A stretch of 64,000 bases of DNA from Onthophagus taurus (GCF_036711975.1 NC_091973.1:4464001-4528000); one strand, 5' to 3'. Counted from the stretch's first letter, positions 28,201 through 40,200 are shown. The notes: generated by a model not told the origin, from the letters alone. A program made the numbers and translations.

Positions 28201-31200
28201 TGATTATTATTTATAAATTTCGTTTTTATTCTCCTTTAAAGTTAAAATTTCTTAATTTTTGTAATATCTCACTATGATATGTTTTTGCAAAAATTTACTT
28301 TTCTGGAAATTTATTAAATAATTCGTCTTTATGACCATTTCAATGTTTTTTATTTTCTGGAAAACCATTTTGTCAAAAATTTGCTCATTTCTGTGGAGAG
28401 TTTCAAGATTACACTTAAATTTCTATATACAGGGTGCTCTAAAATTCTCCTTACAAACTTCTAAGACTTGTAGAAGGGATCTTTCTGCAACTTCTTACAA
28501 AATGATTCTTTTGTTATTGGCGATTTTTTTTAACACTTCCAATTTTCATATTTTTGAAAAATTCTCTACATTGATGCATCTGGGAGCAAAAGTGTTGATG
28601 AGCAATCTGTTAAGGCTACAATTTGCTACAATTTTTGTTATAAAAGTTTTTCTGTATCACGCTTCGGATACCGATTTTTTTAACACTCTTCAAATTTTCA
28701 TATTTTTGAAAAATTCTCTACATTGATGCATTTGGGAGCAAAAATGTTTTAAGGCATTGTGTTAAGGATACAATTTGCTACACTTTTGTTGTAAAAGTTT
28801 TTCTGTATCATGCTCCAGGTACCGATTTTTTTTAACACTCTTCTAATTTTCATATTTTTTAAAAATTCTCTACTTTGATGCATCTGGGAGCAAAAATTTT
28901 ACATAGCACTGTGTTAAGGGTACAATTTACTACAATTTTTGTTGTAAAAGTTTTTCTGTATCATGCTCCGGATACCGATTTTTTTTAACATTCTTCTAAT
29001 TTTCATATTTTTGAAAAATTCCTTACATTGATGCACCTGGGAGCAAAAATGTTACAGAGCATTGTGTTAAGGGTACAATTTGCTACAATTTTTGTTGTAA
29101 AAGTTTTTCTGTATCATGCTCCGGATACCGATTTTTTTTAACATTCTTCTAATTTTCATATTTTTGAAAAATTCTTTACATTGATGCATCTGGGAGCAAA
29201 GGTGTTGATCAGCAACGTGTTAAGGGTACAATTTGCTACAATTTTTGTTGTAAAAGTTTTTCTGCATCATGCTCCGGATACCGATTTTTTTTAACATTCT
29301 TCTAATTTTCATATTTTTGAAAAATTCTCTATATTGATGCATCTGGGAGCAAAAATGTTTAAGGCATTGTGTTAAGGATACAATTTGCTACACTTTTGTT
29401 GTAAAAGTGTTTTTGTATCATGCTCCGGATACTGATTTTTTTTAACATTCTTCTAATTTTCATATTTTTGAAAAATTCTCTACATTGATGCATTTGGGAG
29501 CAAAAATGTTTAAGGCATTGTGTTAAGGATACAATTTGCTACACTTTTGTTGTAAAAGTTTTTCTGTATCATGCTCCGGATACCGATTTTTTTAACACTC
29601 TTCTAATTTTCACATTTTTGAAAAATTCTCTACATTGATGCATCTTGGAGCAAATATTTTACAGAGCATTGTATTAAAGGTACAATTTGCTACAACTTTT
29701 GTTATAAAAATGTTTCTGTATCATGCTTCGGATACCGATTTTTTTTAACACTCTTCTAATTTTCATATTTTTAAAAAATTCTCTACATTGATGCTTCTGG
29801 GAGCAAAAGTGTTGATGAGCAACGTATCAAAGGTACAATTTGCTACAATTTTTGTTGTAAAAGTTTTTCTGTATCATGCTCCGGATACCGATTTTTTTTA
29901 ACACTCTTCTAATTTTCATATTTTTGAAAAATTCTCTACATTGATGCATCTGGGAGCAAATATTTTACAAAGCATTGTATTAAAGGTACAATTTGCTACA
30001 ATTTTTATTGTAAAAGTTTTTCTGTATCATGCTCCGGATACCGATTTTTTTTAACATTCTTCTAATTTTCATATTTTTGAAAAATTCTCTACATTGATGC
30101 ACCTGGGAGCAAATATTTTACAGAGCATTGTATTAAAGGTACAATTTGCTACAACTTTTGTTATAAAAATGTTTCTGTATCATGCTTCGGATACCGATTT
30201 TTTTTAACACTCTTCTAATTTTCATATTTTTAAAAAAATCTCTACATTGATGCTTCTGGGAGCAAAAGTGTTGATGAGCAACGTATCAAAGGTACAATTT
30301 GCTACAATTTTTGTTGTAAAAGTTTTTCTGTATCCTGCTCCAGGTACCGATTTTTTTAACACTCTTCTAATTTTCACATTTTTGAAAAATTCTCTACATT
30401 GATGCATCTTGGAGCAAATATTTTACAGAGCATTGTATTAAAGGTACAATTTGCTACAACTTTTGTTATAAAAATGTTTCTGTATCATGCTTCGGATACC
30501 GATTTTTTTTAACACTCTTCTAATTTTCATATTTTTAAAAAATTCTCTACATTGATGCTTCTGGGAGCAAAAGTGTTGATGAGCAACGTATCAAAGGTAC
30601 AATTTGCTACAATTTTTGTTGTAAAAGTTTTTCTGTATCATGCTCCGGATACCGATTTTTTTTAACACTCTTCTAATTTTCATATTTTTGAAAAATTCTC
30701 TACATTGATGCATCTGGGAGCAAATATTTTACAAAGCATTGTATTAAAGGTACAATTTGCTACAATTTTTATTGTAAAAATTTTTCTGTATCATGCTCCG
30801 GATACCGATTTTTTTTAACATTCTTCTAATTTTCACATTTTTGAAAAATTCTCTACGTTGATGCATCTGGGAGCAAATATTTTACAGAGCATTGTATTAA
30901 AGGTACAATTTGCTGCAACTTTTGTTATAAAAATGTTTCTGTATCATGCTTCGGATACCGATTTTTTTTAACACTCTTCTAATTTTCATATTTTTAAAAA
31001 ATTCTCTACATTGATGCTTCTGGGAGCAAAAGTGTTGATGAGGAACGTATCAAAGGTACAATTTGCTACAATTTTTGTTGTAAAACTTTTTCTGTATCAC
31101 GCTCCAGATACCGATTTTTTTTAACACTCTTCTAATTTTCACATTTTTGAAAAATTCTCTACTTTGATGCATCTGGGAGCAAAAATTTTTCATAGCATTG

Positions 31201-34200
31201 TGTTAAGGGTACATTTTGCTACAATTTTTGATGTAAAAGTTTTTCTGTATCATGCTCCGGATACCGATTTTTTTTAACACTCTTCTAATTTTCACATTTT
31301 TGAAAAATTCTCTACATTGATGCATCTGGGAGCAAAAATTTTCTGCAACTTCTTACAAAATGATTCTTTTGTTATTGGCTAAACTTTAGTAGCAACCCTA
31401 ATTCGTGCAATTATTTCTTTCTATATTCTACATAATTTTGGCCAAAATTAACTTATTTGATTTTATGATACTCAAAGTATAAAAAGAGAAAAAAGGATAC
31501 AAAAAAAGGTTTTTATTGAATAGTAAGCGTGGATCACCTGCAACGACGATGAGTTACGCAACGGTTTTGGAACGCCAACATCGTCGTCGACGTTGAACGT
31601 TGAATTTCCTTTCCGGAGATAAACAATCGTAAAGCGCGATAACTCACTTCGGGAGTCTTCGTGTCAACACTAAAATCAGTTTCGCCGGAGTCAGCCTTCC
31701 TTATAGGTTGGAGACGCGTGGGCATTAATATACATAGATTAAAACCAATAACAAATACCTGAACGGTGATCTACACACACTCATACTCAACACAAACCGT
31801 CGTTTGGCCGTTTTGTGCGACAGTTCATTGTTGATAGTTGAAGTGTCCGCGCGACGGTGGTGCATGCATATATGAAATTTGAAACTTTGTAATTTTTGTA
31901 TAAAATAGTAAAATAATATGGGTACTGAAACTGATGGGAGAGGAATACCGAGCAATTCATTAGAACATTTAAGAAGTATTTTAGTGTCATCTTTGCCTCC
32001 TGAAAATATTGGTTTTTGTGATTATCAAGTTGGAGTGAAGTTAAAAGTAAAAGCGAATAATCCAACAGGTAATTTTTTCAATTATCAACGTCATCGCCGA
32101 TGTTGCCTTTTAAGTCCTGTATTCTAATGTATTCGTCGCTCTCTCTTCGCGAGCCTTCCTAATCGTAGGTGTCACGACCTTGCTTACAAGGCGAAGCTAT
32201 AAGTAACCCGATAGTCCAGAGACTGACGACGATATCGGAGAACGATATCGGAAAAGAAAAAAAAACCGAGAAGGAGAGGAGAGATTATTTCGAAAAACAC
32301 CGCGCGCGTCAGCTGTTCCGTTTCGAGAAACGCGACGAGAAGTTTTTAATTGAAAATCGCGTAATGGGTTTCGCGTGTGTCACCGTCTATTTTTAAGTCC
32401 ATATATGCATAAAGGACGTCGTTGAATAATTGGAAGAAATTGCCACAAGTGCAAGGTGCATTTCAATGCGTTGTCTTTATCGCGGATTTTAGATGGAAAT
32501 ATTTAATCATGGTCCACTAAAGTCATTTATTTTTATTTATTTTTTATTTAAATATTATCGTTTCATAAAGTTGAATGAATGATAAAATCGATAACAATTG
32601 TAAACAGGAATATTGATAAAATTACAAATACATTTGATTTGGAGATAATTTATGTGGAAATAATATGTCATGGTCCACTAAAAATTGAACCAATTTTAGT
32701 AAGAACATCGTAGATAATTAATTTATATTAACTTTCCAACATCATTCATCCGTGTTAACTGTAAGCGCGACAAGGATAAAGTAATATTTTTATCGAAAAG
32801 ATTAATAACTCAAAATTATGGTTTTATACAGTCATATCACGAACATGAATGTAAACAGAAATAATGATAAAGGTAATGTACCGTTCTGATAACACTGAAA
32901 TTACGTGCAATTTGTTTTGGATATCGACTCAAAATAATTTAATTCTTTTTAATGACTAACTTTCCAAGAAAATTATTATCACAAATTTATGGTTTTATGG
33001 TTGTATTGAATATTTTGAATTGTAAACGGGACAAAATTTTTTATTTCTGCCTTGTAATACTGGAACGGTCGGATCGCATTTGAACGTTTTATAATTGCAC
33101 CTTGTGCAAGTCGATAATAATAATATGGAGCCAAACCGATTTTCGCAACGGTCCCGATCGGAATTTAATAAAATCGCGGCAGGAATTTGAAAAAGGATGA
33201 CGCAACGAGGCGCTGTCGTTGAAATCGCACGTCTTTAAGACGCCGTAAGAGATGCAATTAAGAGCACCCGAGAAAAGCTACTTTCTGATGCTCACGGACC
33301 ATGCAAATACTACGCCGGTAAAAGCTACTTTTTGAAATTCTCCTCGTAGAAACTAGGAAATTCGTGTTTCTCGCAATTACAAAATGATTTATTTGGTCGT
33401 CTAACTCTAATTGTACGGGCAATTTGTTTTCTATAATTGAACAAGTTTTATACAAAAATATTTTTTAATTATTAAATATTAAAACTATTTTTTTTTATTT
33501 ACAGCTGGGTCTCGTCCTTCATCAGTCGCAAAAGGTAAAAAATATTCCCCAAAAAAAAATTAATAAACACCCCTAAATTCACCCATTCTATTTTCTCCTC
33601 TTTCACGTCTCTTTCTACTCTTATCTGTTCTATGTTAGATGTTCCGTGTAATTTTCTAGGAAAAACCATGCATTGGTTTGCATATGTGGGGCCAAACCCC
33701 CCCGATTACGAAGGTAAAACTCTTGAAAGGGAATACATTGGAGACTAACAACTAACAAAACGCAGTTGTCTTTCGTTAAATACTAACTAGTGACAATTTC
33801 AACATACAGAAGAAATATGTGAATGTCTTATCTGTTGTGCAACATATGCATGTTGTGTTTTTTTTAAATTCCCAAAAAAAAATTAATTATACTAATTTAA
33901 TACTAACTTTTCAGAAGATTCAAAATCCAGATTAAAATCCGTAAAGGAACGTGAAAATGAAGAGAGACAAAAGAAGCTGGATGAGCTTAAAGCACAAGCG
34001 CAAGCAGCACAACGTTTCAAGGAAAAGAAAGAGATGGAAAGGAAAATGCGACTTGAAGAAATGAAGTTCAAGGAGGACAACAGAAGGCAACAAGTGGAGG
34101 AGCGCAAGAAAATGATGAACGAGGCCGAAAGGGATCGGCTGGAAGCGATTTTAAGGCGCAATCAAGAAAGGGAGGCGCGAATAGAAGCGAAAAAACGCAA

Positions 34201-37200
34201 CGAAAGGCATTCGATGGTGTTTGCGTTTGGTTCGTCAACACCTAGGATGCTCCAACCTACCGACTCCATAGGGTCGTTTTGGGGTCATCGTAGGGCGACC
34301 TCTACGCAGAATATCACCAGCGCAGCGGCGCCGTTGACTAGGAGACAGTCTGAGAGGGAACTTGACGGAGGTAGCAAGAAAAGAGCTACGTCCGCAGGTG
34401 GCCTCGAACGTTCAATAGAAGGTAATAAAATAAATGATAAAATAAAAACGCTGAAAGTAATCACTGAATCAAAGGCACCCTTTGTTTATATTTTATTTCG
34501 CGTCGTCTTCTGCAGTTTAGTTGGTAGACCTGTTTATTTTTACAGATATGCGAATGTCGTCGTCTATGTATGAGATCATGAACTGGGATAAGGCGGCCGT
34601 AGTCGACCGGCATATTTCTAGCACTGATCCTGCAGCTACCCTCGGTATAGATTCTCATCACGGTCTTAAGCCTAAATATTTTTTTTGGCCCGTAACTTGT
34701 TTTACTTTGTTCCGTTAACCATTTTGCTCCGCGATACGTTTCCTCCTGGCATGTTTCAAAATCGTTTCGCTTTATGACGTCTCGTACATATTTATTTTTA
34801 ATTTTTGCGCTTTTTATACTCTTTAGTGATTTTGTTTTCATTTCACCTATATCGAATATTTAATAGCACCGGTTATATAATATCTGCATGGTATTTTACA
34901 GGGTTTTAAGCAAAATGTGTAACGTCCTAGATAGAAATGATTTAAAATAAAAATGTTGCGCTTTGTTTTCTTAACATCCTGTATACATCATATAAAATGT
35001 TCATTGAAAACTTATAAAGGTATTTTTTGTACGTTTTAAAATAAATTGTATTTGTATTGTTCCTGGTTTGGTAAAAAAGTAAGCTTGATTAAAATGAAAA
35101 TTTGTTATTGAAGATGTGTGTTAAGGTGGGTGTGATATTAAGGTGTTAAAAATGTTGTTTTTAGTGTCACCGTCTCCTCAAGTCCCGGCCGGCTGCGCTA
35201 GTGGCTACGTAGGGCGTCGCCGTACGGACCTGATGCCGACCATTCCATCGCGGGAGTCGCCGTCTGCACCGTCGCGAAAATCGTTCACGCGCTCTCCAGG
35301 TAGGGCTTACTCGATGTCACGCTTAGACCAGCTGGCGAAGCCCCGCAAGAGGGCGGAGCTGCTACCGGCCCTGGCCGAGGCCGGACCTGCGTCGCCCCTT
35401 AGAACCCTAAACCGCTCGCAACAGTCCCCCGTTAGTCGTAGCATGAGCCACCTAAATGTTAACAAAGCTGGCCCTCAGCCTCAAAGGCCCTTACGCAAAT
35501 CTGATAGCCGCAGCATGCACCAGCTCTCGGCCGTTGTCGGTCCGTTGCCACCTCCACGCACCACGCGTGCCGCCCAACTACGGCAACAAAAGCTTCTTGC
35601 TACCGGTAGTAACCACGACGGTAAGTACTCCTTCACCGGAAACAAAACTCAAAGAAATGGTAATCTAATGGTTCTAATGGTGCGGGCAATATTTTTTTAT
35701 TACTGTTTTAATAATTTTTATACTTTTTCTCAAGAATATCTTTGCTTTAGCTTCAATATGGATCGTAAGTAATGCTACAATTTTCATCTCTAACTTTATT
35801 ATTTTTTTGTTTAAATCAAATCAACGGTGGTGGCTCATATATACGTTTCCCCCTACACTTTTTTCAAATCATGTTCCAAAACATTTACTATGCACAATAG
35901 CTGCTAATGAATCACTGAACTAACAACATGTTTTAGAATAAATTTATTTATAACTCAGTAATCCGATTTATGATCGAAATTGTTAATACATTGTTGGAAA
36001 TAATTCACGAGCACACCCTGTATAATCTAAACGCGTGTGTCTAGCGCAATGAAATTTGGTATGGAAGTTATACATTAATAACGAGAGTATTCCCGTAAGC
36101 AGCGCGTACCATCGCTACACGACGTGGCATAGAGTCGGTAAGTCGCCTCACCTCGCCTCCATAGCGACAGAAAAACTCGAAACTCGTCTATAGTATACCT
36201 TTATGCTCTGCAAATATTATGGATTTATCTTCACGCGTTCAGATTATATAGGGTGTGCTCGTGAATTATTTCCAACGATGTATGTCTTCGGATTATTGAA
36301 TAAATAATATACGTGATTTCATCAACAATCCTTTAATGGCATTTTTAGCACCGTCACGACCTAGCAGTTCGTTAAGTCAACAAAGTACGAGTAGCATCAC
36401 AAGTTCAGTCAATGTACGAATGAGACCGATAGCGGCACCGAGAAGACCTCGACCTATTAGCATAGCAGTAACCGGGATATCAACAAACGGCACACCAGAT
36501 CCGAAAAAGTCAACAGCGGCTGTTGAGAAACCACCTTTACCAAAAATAAGAAAGTCCAGTCTTGTTCGATCGACAGAGAAGCTCAAGAAGAAATCGGTGG
36601 CATCACCAACAGATGGTTCCCCGAAACCTTTGGCGTCTCCGACAAGCTCGCAACAACAAACTACTAGCCCTGTCGAACCGAAACCTTTAATCAAAGAGAA
36701 AGAAAAACCAACCGTCGCCAAAGAGGTTAAAAACGATGATAATAAACCGGTTGTTGTTGCCGCTTCTATCATCGCAACGGAAGAACTTACGGTTAAAAAT
36801 GAAATCCAAATCGATAATAGTAAAGATCTAACCGATACTACAGTTATTAATGATAATCTAATTATAACTGATAGTAACAAAGTTACTACTAATAGTGAAG
36901 TAATTACTGAAAGTACCGCACAGATTACAGAGTAAGTAAAATTAAATTAAAATATTAAAAGGTTTTTTTAATAAATTTTTTTTAGACAACTCGTAGATTT
37001 AACTTTAAGCGAAAAAGAAATAGTCCATAAAAATAAAGAACTTATTAAATCAGAAGAACATGAAAACGAAAAAGAAGCGATCGAAGAGAAACCAATTCCT
37101 CCGCAAAAGCAAATTGAAAAACAACCTGAAAAAGTAGCGGAGAAACAACCCGAAAAACAATCTGATAAAGAACTTGAAAATCAATCCGAAAAACAAACTG

Positions 37201-38474
37201 ATAAACAATCTGAAAAACAATCTGATAAATTGTCTGATAAACAATCTGAAAAGCAATCAGAAAAACAATTAGAAACACCTGTTAAACAACAACAAACTGA
37301 TGAAAAAATTGAAAATGGTACAATGAGTTCATCAACAATTGATTTTGGTGAATCATCAGAAATGACAACTTCAATGACAAAAGTGCGTATAAATACTGAA
37401 GAAGAAGCTAAAGCCGCTTTGGCTGAACGAAGACGTTTGGCACGTGAAGAGGCTGAAAGACAAGCTGAAATGGAACGTCAACGTATAGCGGAAGAAGAAC
37501 GAATCGAACGCGAGCGACAACAGCGCGAAGAAGAACAACAAAGGTTATTGATAGAAAAATTGAGAGAGGAGGAAGAACAGCGGCTACAAGAGGCGATTAA
37601 AGAAGCAAAGAAACGAGCTGAGGAAGAGAATCAAAGGCGGGAAGAGGAAAACCGCATGAAGTTATTGAAAGAAGAATCCGAACGCCGAGCACGGGAAGAG
37701 GCTGAAAGACAAAAAGCCGAGCTGCAGGAACGGCTGAAAAATGAAGAAAAAGAGAGGGAGGCGAGGCGTAAAAGGGTTGAGGCTATTATGTTAAGGACTA
37801 GAGGGAAAAATAATACACCTCAACAACAGGTAGGAAAACGAAAATTAAAAAAAAATTTTTAATTTTGATTGTTTTTGTAGACTGAAGAAAAAAATGAAGA
37901 AAACAAGTCTGAAAAGTTAAACGGGTCAAAAGTAGATACGCCAGAAAATGGGCACAAGAACGGGAAAGATATAGAGACAGTCGATAATATGTAAGCGTAA
38001 TCAAGAACGAAATATTAATTCCGTCGTAGAACTAATCTTTTTTAACATTTTAGAATACCAGTCGAAACATTGAAGAACGCTAACAACGTCGATAGCCTCA
38101 GTACAGATGATACGTTGAATTCAAACAACGCGTGGCAACACAACACACAGACTGGTAAATATTTTCTACACTTTATTAAACAAATTGGGCTTTATTTACA
38201 AGGTTATCCATTAATTAAACTTAAATATCAATGAGTCACACGTAAAGAGAGAGAGAAGTTAAGTCTTCCAGTCACGAATTCTTTTTTTGTTTAAATAAAT
38301 TCATAGATCTAACCATTAATTAGAACACCGAGAAAGTAGGAGGTCAAAAAAATATTTAATGATTGATAATTCAACATTATATAACAACTAATTTATTTTT
38401 GATCCAGATAACCTTGTAAATATAACTAAGAAATTATCTAAAAATGTTTTTCTTTTACAGATTTGCTGATGTGA
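19248..38474 (+). CDS. ens: Ensconsin / MAP7 microtubule-associated protein
   Basis: MAP7 proteins bind microtubules through an N-terminal charged helix and recruit and activate kinesin-1 through a C-terminal coiled coil. Coding exons: 19248-19293, 33505-33534, 33660-33713, 33915-34421, 34546-34644, 35165-35620, 36349-36931, 36986-37829, 37881-37990, 38054-38154 and 38461-38474 (TGA). The sum is 2844 nt, giving 947 residues with every junction in frame. Exon 33915-34421 has the Lys/Arg/Glu-rich microtubule-binding helix (RLKSVKEREN...) and a conserved SMVFAFGSSTPRML segment. Exon 36986-37829 has the long E/R/Q-rich MAP7 coiled coil ending in RKRVEAIMLRTRGK. The middle is Ser/Pro/Arg-rich and disordered. 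The 54- and 99-nt exons keep phase and may be skipped. Two other phase-1 first exons (24754-24931, 31918-32068) could replace the first. Confidence 0.95.
19294..21540. other. MAP7 intron 1, first part
   Basis: Mostly AT-rich intron. A small inverted-repeat remnant lies at about 19799-19930: TACAGGGTGAATCAAAA on the left, TTTTGATTCATCAC on the right. Short frames here have no coding character. Nothing else was recognised. Confidence 0.4.
21541..22212 (-). mobile_element. Internally deleted mariner-like (IS630/Tc1/mariner) element
   Basis: The element is bounded by ATACAGGGTGAT on the left (21541) and the inverse ATCACCCTGTAT on the right (22201-22212), with TA at each edge. The minus strand codes for transposase pieces. 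One is an N-terminal helix-turn-helix part containing AARLYAERF, QLHPYHIQRVQALLP and FCEW (about 22128-21850). A C-terminal part contains SPDLKHHDFYLWGHLK, which carries the conserved DFxLWG-type catalytic-domain signature (about 21770-21710). The intervening catalytic sequence is mostly missing and the parts are out of frame, so the copy cannot make transposase. Confidence 0.8.
22290..22900 (-). mobile_element. Degenerate non-LTR retrotransposon, 3' part of the polymerase ORF
   Basis: The plus strand is strikingly pyrimidine-rich; the minus strand reads as broken polymerase sequence. Pieces in order are VWEWGKRIFGND, KRRIMLLSLIKSVMMYG and, after a frameshift, VLRLAKEMPGYIVREKI. These match the region after the reverse-transcriptase domain in jockey/R1-like insect elements (a G-x-G-x-x-x-F segment, S-L-x-x-S-V-x-x-Y-G, then T-P-G-Y-I-V-R-E). 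There are several stops and no intact frame. The family call rests on motif memory only. Confidence 0.6.
22901..24339. other. MAP7 intron 1, AT-rich part
   Basis: No gene, RNA or repeat was recognised. A moderate-GC patch at 23140-23420 has no sustained frame. AATAGATGGCGTTAG near 24045 resembles the GC motif of the downstream repeat modules, as a single copy. Confidence 0.35.
24340..24931 (+). other. ens: Possible alternative MAP7 first exon with CpG-rich leader
   Basis: About 400 bp of CpG-rich sequence (24340-24750), unlike the AT-rich intron around it, precedes in-frame ATGs at 24754 and 24793. The coding stretch holds a helix-like, Leu-rich segment (LDHLFLLPERAL...), then GTAAGT at 24932. 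The exon leaves phase 1, as the exon at 19248 does, so it can splice to 33505 without changing the MAP7 frame. Promoter and exon are inferred; the protein segment is not one I recognise. Confidence 0.55.
24932..28425. other. MAP7 intronic DNA
   Basis: AT-rich DNA with one CpG-richer island at about 26690-27350, which could be another promoter or enhancer, though no first exon with a compatible donor was found there. TACAGGATGTCCCC at 27355 looks like a lone transposon end. Nothing else was recognised. Confidence 0.35.
28427..31390. repeat. ~152-bp satellite, about 19 units, within MAP7 intron
   Basis: The landmark GATGCATCTGGGAGC recurs about every 152-153 bp (28573, 28725, 28877, 29030 and so on to about 31320). 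Other shared blocks are TTTGCTACAATTTTTG and CCGGATACCGATTTTT. The array starts after a TACAGGGTGCTCTAAAA end (28429). It is flanked on both sides by the same segment beginning TTCTGCAACTTCTTACAAAA (28483 and 31341). There is no coding potential; frames here are shadows of the repeat. Confidence 0.92.
31530..32068 (+). other. ens: Possible alternative MAP7 first exon (MGTETDG...) and leader
   Basis: A CpG-containing leader (31530-31860) precedes ATG 31918. Fifty codons follow, up to CAACAG/GTAATT (exon end 32068), and again leave phase 1. Joined to 33505 it reads on in the MAP7 frame. The ORF continuing past the donor is short and not conserved in character. CpG-rich DNA at 32150-32380 just downstream may also be promoter sequence. 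Confidence 0.6.
32069..33504. other. MAP7 intron upstream of the shared exons
   Basis: CpG-rich for the first 300 bp, then AT-rich. CATGGTCCACTAAA occurs twice (32508 and 32668). No gene was recognised. Confidence 0.35.
34898..34985. mobile_element. Small inverted-repeat remnant in a MAP7 intron
   Basis: TTACAGGGTTTTAAG near 34898 and CTTAACATCCTGTAT near 34970 are imperfect inverse copies enclosing less than 90 bp. This looks like a minimal MITE related to the CACCCTGTAT-ended elements elsewhere in the window. Confidence 0.35.
35989..36280. mobile_element. 292-bp MITE with ~50-bp terminal inverted repeats
   Basis: The left end (CATTGTTGGAAATAATTCAC, continuing through GAGCACACCCTGTATAAT to ACGCGTG) is repeated in inverse orientation at the right end, with only about three mismatches in roughly 50 bases. 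The core is CpG-richer than the host intron (35621-36348) and carries no frame of note. The CACCCTGTAT inside the arms suggests mobilisation by a mariner-type transposase, which is inference. Confidence 0.85.
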
Positions 38475-40200
38475 GTCGTCATATTAAAAAATACTTTAGG
38501 TGCTTGTGTATATGGAAATTTAATTGTTTAGATTTTTTAATGATAATACCGAAAGCGGAAAACGTAGAATTGCCGTTTGATTATTTTTTTTTCATTTTTC
38601 TTTTTATTTTTTTGTAATGATAAAAACGTAGCGGATTGAAAAGAAAAAAAAATTAATTAATAAATCGTAACCGCGTTCATCGCTCCTGCTGTTATTATAC
38701 ATAAGAATTTTAAACGAATTTTTGAAATAAATTAATTAATTAATAGCGTACCATATCGTGAAGTTTGCGTGCAATAACGACTTATACCCATCTCGGCAAT
38801 TCTATCGGTTTAATTCAATATGTATTTGACTGAGAACATTTTTTTATTATTTTTTTTTTGTATAATGATCCTGATCAAGAAAAAAAAACTGAAATGAATC
38901 GTAAAGTGCACAACATTGTTTAATATCTTTTGTATTAGTATATTTTCCCGCAATTGTTGCATCTGAGGCATTGTAATTTTATAATTGTTTTCTTTTAATT
39001 GCTCTTATTTATAAAAATCGATTTCGATAGGGTTAAATTTTTAGAACGGCATCTATAGTTTAAAAGTTGCGACTATTTTTTTTAATATAATATAATTTTT
39101 TTCTCTCGGCGGTTGTGTTTGATCAGGATTTTCTGATTTATACAAAAAATATAACCCGATTGGATAAATATTAAATACTACAACAGGACTCGGTCTTAAC
39201 TAGTCATCTTATTCTATGTTGAATTATTTTTTATATCTATCGTTTATAAGGTAACCCCGCTGATTGCTAATGTGGTACTAAGAAATAAAAAAAAATTCAA
39301 TTTCAATAAAAAAAAAGAAAATAAATTAAACATGAAATAAGAAATGATAATAAAATTAATTATAAAATTTAAATCAGCATCTATTAATTATTCTCTAGCA
39401 CAGTTAGTTTGTAATTTGTAGTTTATAGGCATTTTTTGTCAGGGTATTTTCAAATTTGCCTTGAGAGAAGTCTGTCGAGATCACATGTGTATGGGATATA
39501 AACGTAAATTTTTTTTCAATTTTGTTTTCTATTTCTTCGGTTAACAGTTTTTTGAAGTATAATAATATATATCTATGAATATAAAATTATGTGTATAGCC
39601 GTAATTACATGATGGTTTTTTAAATCGAGACCCTTCCAAGAATTATTTACACAAAAATCGTAATTTTATTTATTCATTTTTTTTAAATATATAATAGTAT
39701 AGTCAAAAAACACTAAATTTGATTTACCGTACTCGGTGAATCAATAATCAACGTAAAATCAAATAATTTTAAGGTCCTATTTATATTCTATTAAAAAAAA
39801 AAAAACAATTTTTTCACGTTTTCATTTTTTTTTTGTGTATACATATATTTTTTATTATTGTATTAACGGTAAATGAGAGAACTGTTCTTGCTTGAAAAAA
39901 AAATCGATAAATTTATAATGAAAATAAACACTTTTTGGCTAATGTCCGTCAACATCCAACATTTTTTTTTCAATCTAAGAATGGCGACCAACCCACATGA
40001 ACGTACTTCATAGCAAAATACAAAATCTTGTAAAAAAATGCTTACATTTGTTACAGACCTAGCTTCTTGAAGAAATTAATACAATTTATTTATCAAAATT
40101 TATGTTAAATATATTTTTGAAATATTAAGCACGCTTTTTTTCTGCATATTTTTTTGAATTCGTACATCTCATTAATTTTTAATCATTTCAGTGTTTTATA
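38475..40200 (+). other. MAP7 3' UTR and flanking AT-rich DNA
   Basis: Very AT-rich, with several AATAAA signals (for example about 39284 and 39925), so a 3' UTR of roughly 0.8-1.5 kb is likely. The segment 39190-39300 (GGTCTTAACTAG... to CTAAGAAATAAAAAAAAATT) is homologous to a unit repeated three times at 52.42-52.85 kb. Confidence 0.5.

Noticed and set aside
28331-28726. 131-residue plus-strand frame at the start of the 152-bp satellite
   Set aside because: It is Phe/Leu-rich translation of T-rich repeat DNA and ends within the array.
28427-31390. CRISPR-like regular repeats
   Set aside because: Units are 152 bp and contiguous with no unique spacers; the context is an insect intron. The same holds for the other arrays.
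33892-34161. Minus-strand Ser/Leu-rich frame
   Set aside because: Antisense shadow of the charged MAP7 microtubule-binding exon.
36377-36880. 167-residue minus-strand frame
   Set aside because: Antisense shadow of the Ser/Pro-rich MAP7 exon 36349-36931, which has matching splice sites and frame on the plus strand.
37045-37278. Minus-strand hydrophobic frames opposite the MAP7 coiled-coil exon
   Set aside because: They are the complement of Lys/Glu/Gln-rich coding sequence, which always reads as Phe/Leu-rich; no start context, splice sites or conservation.
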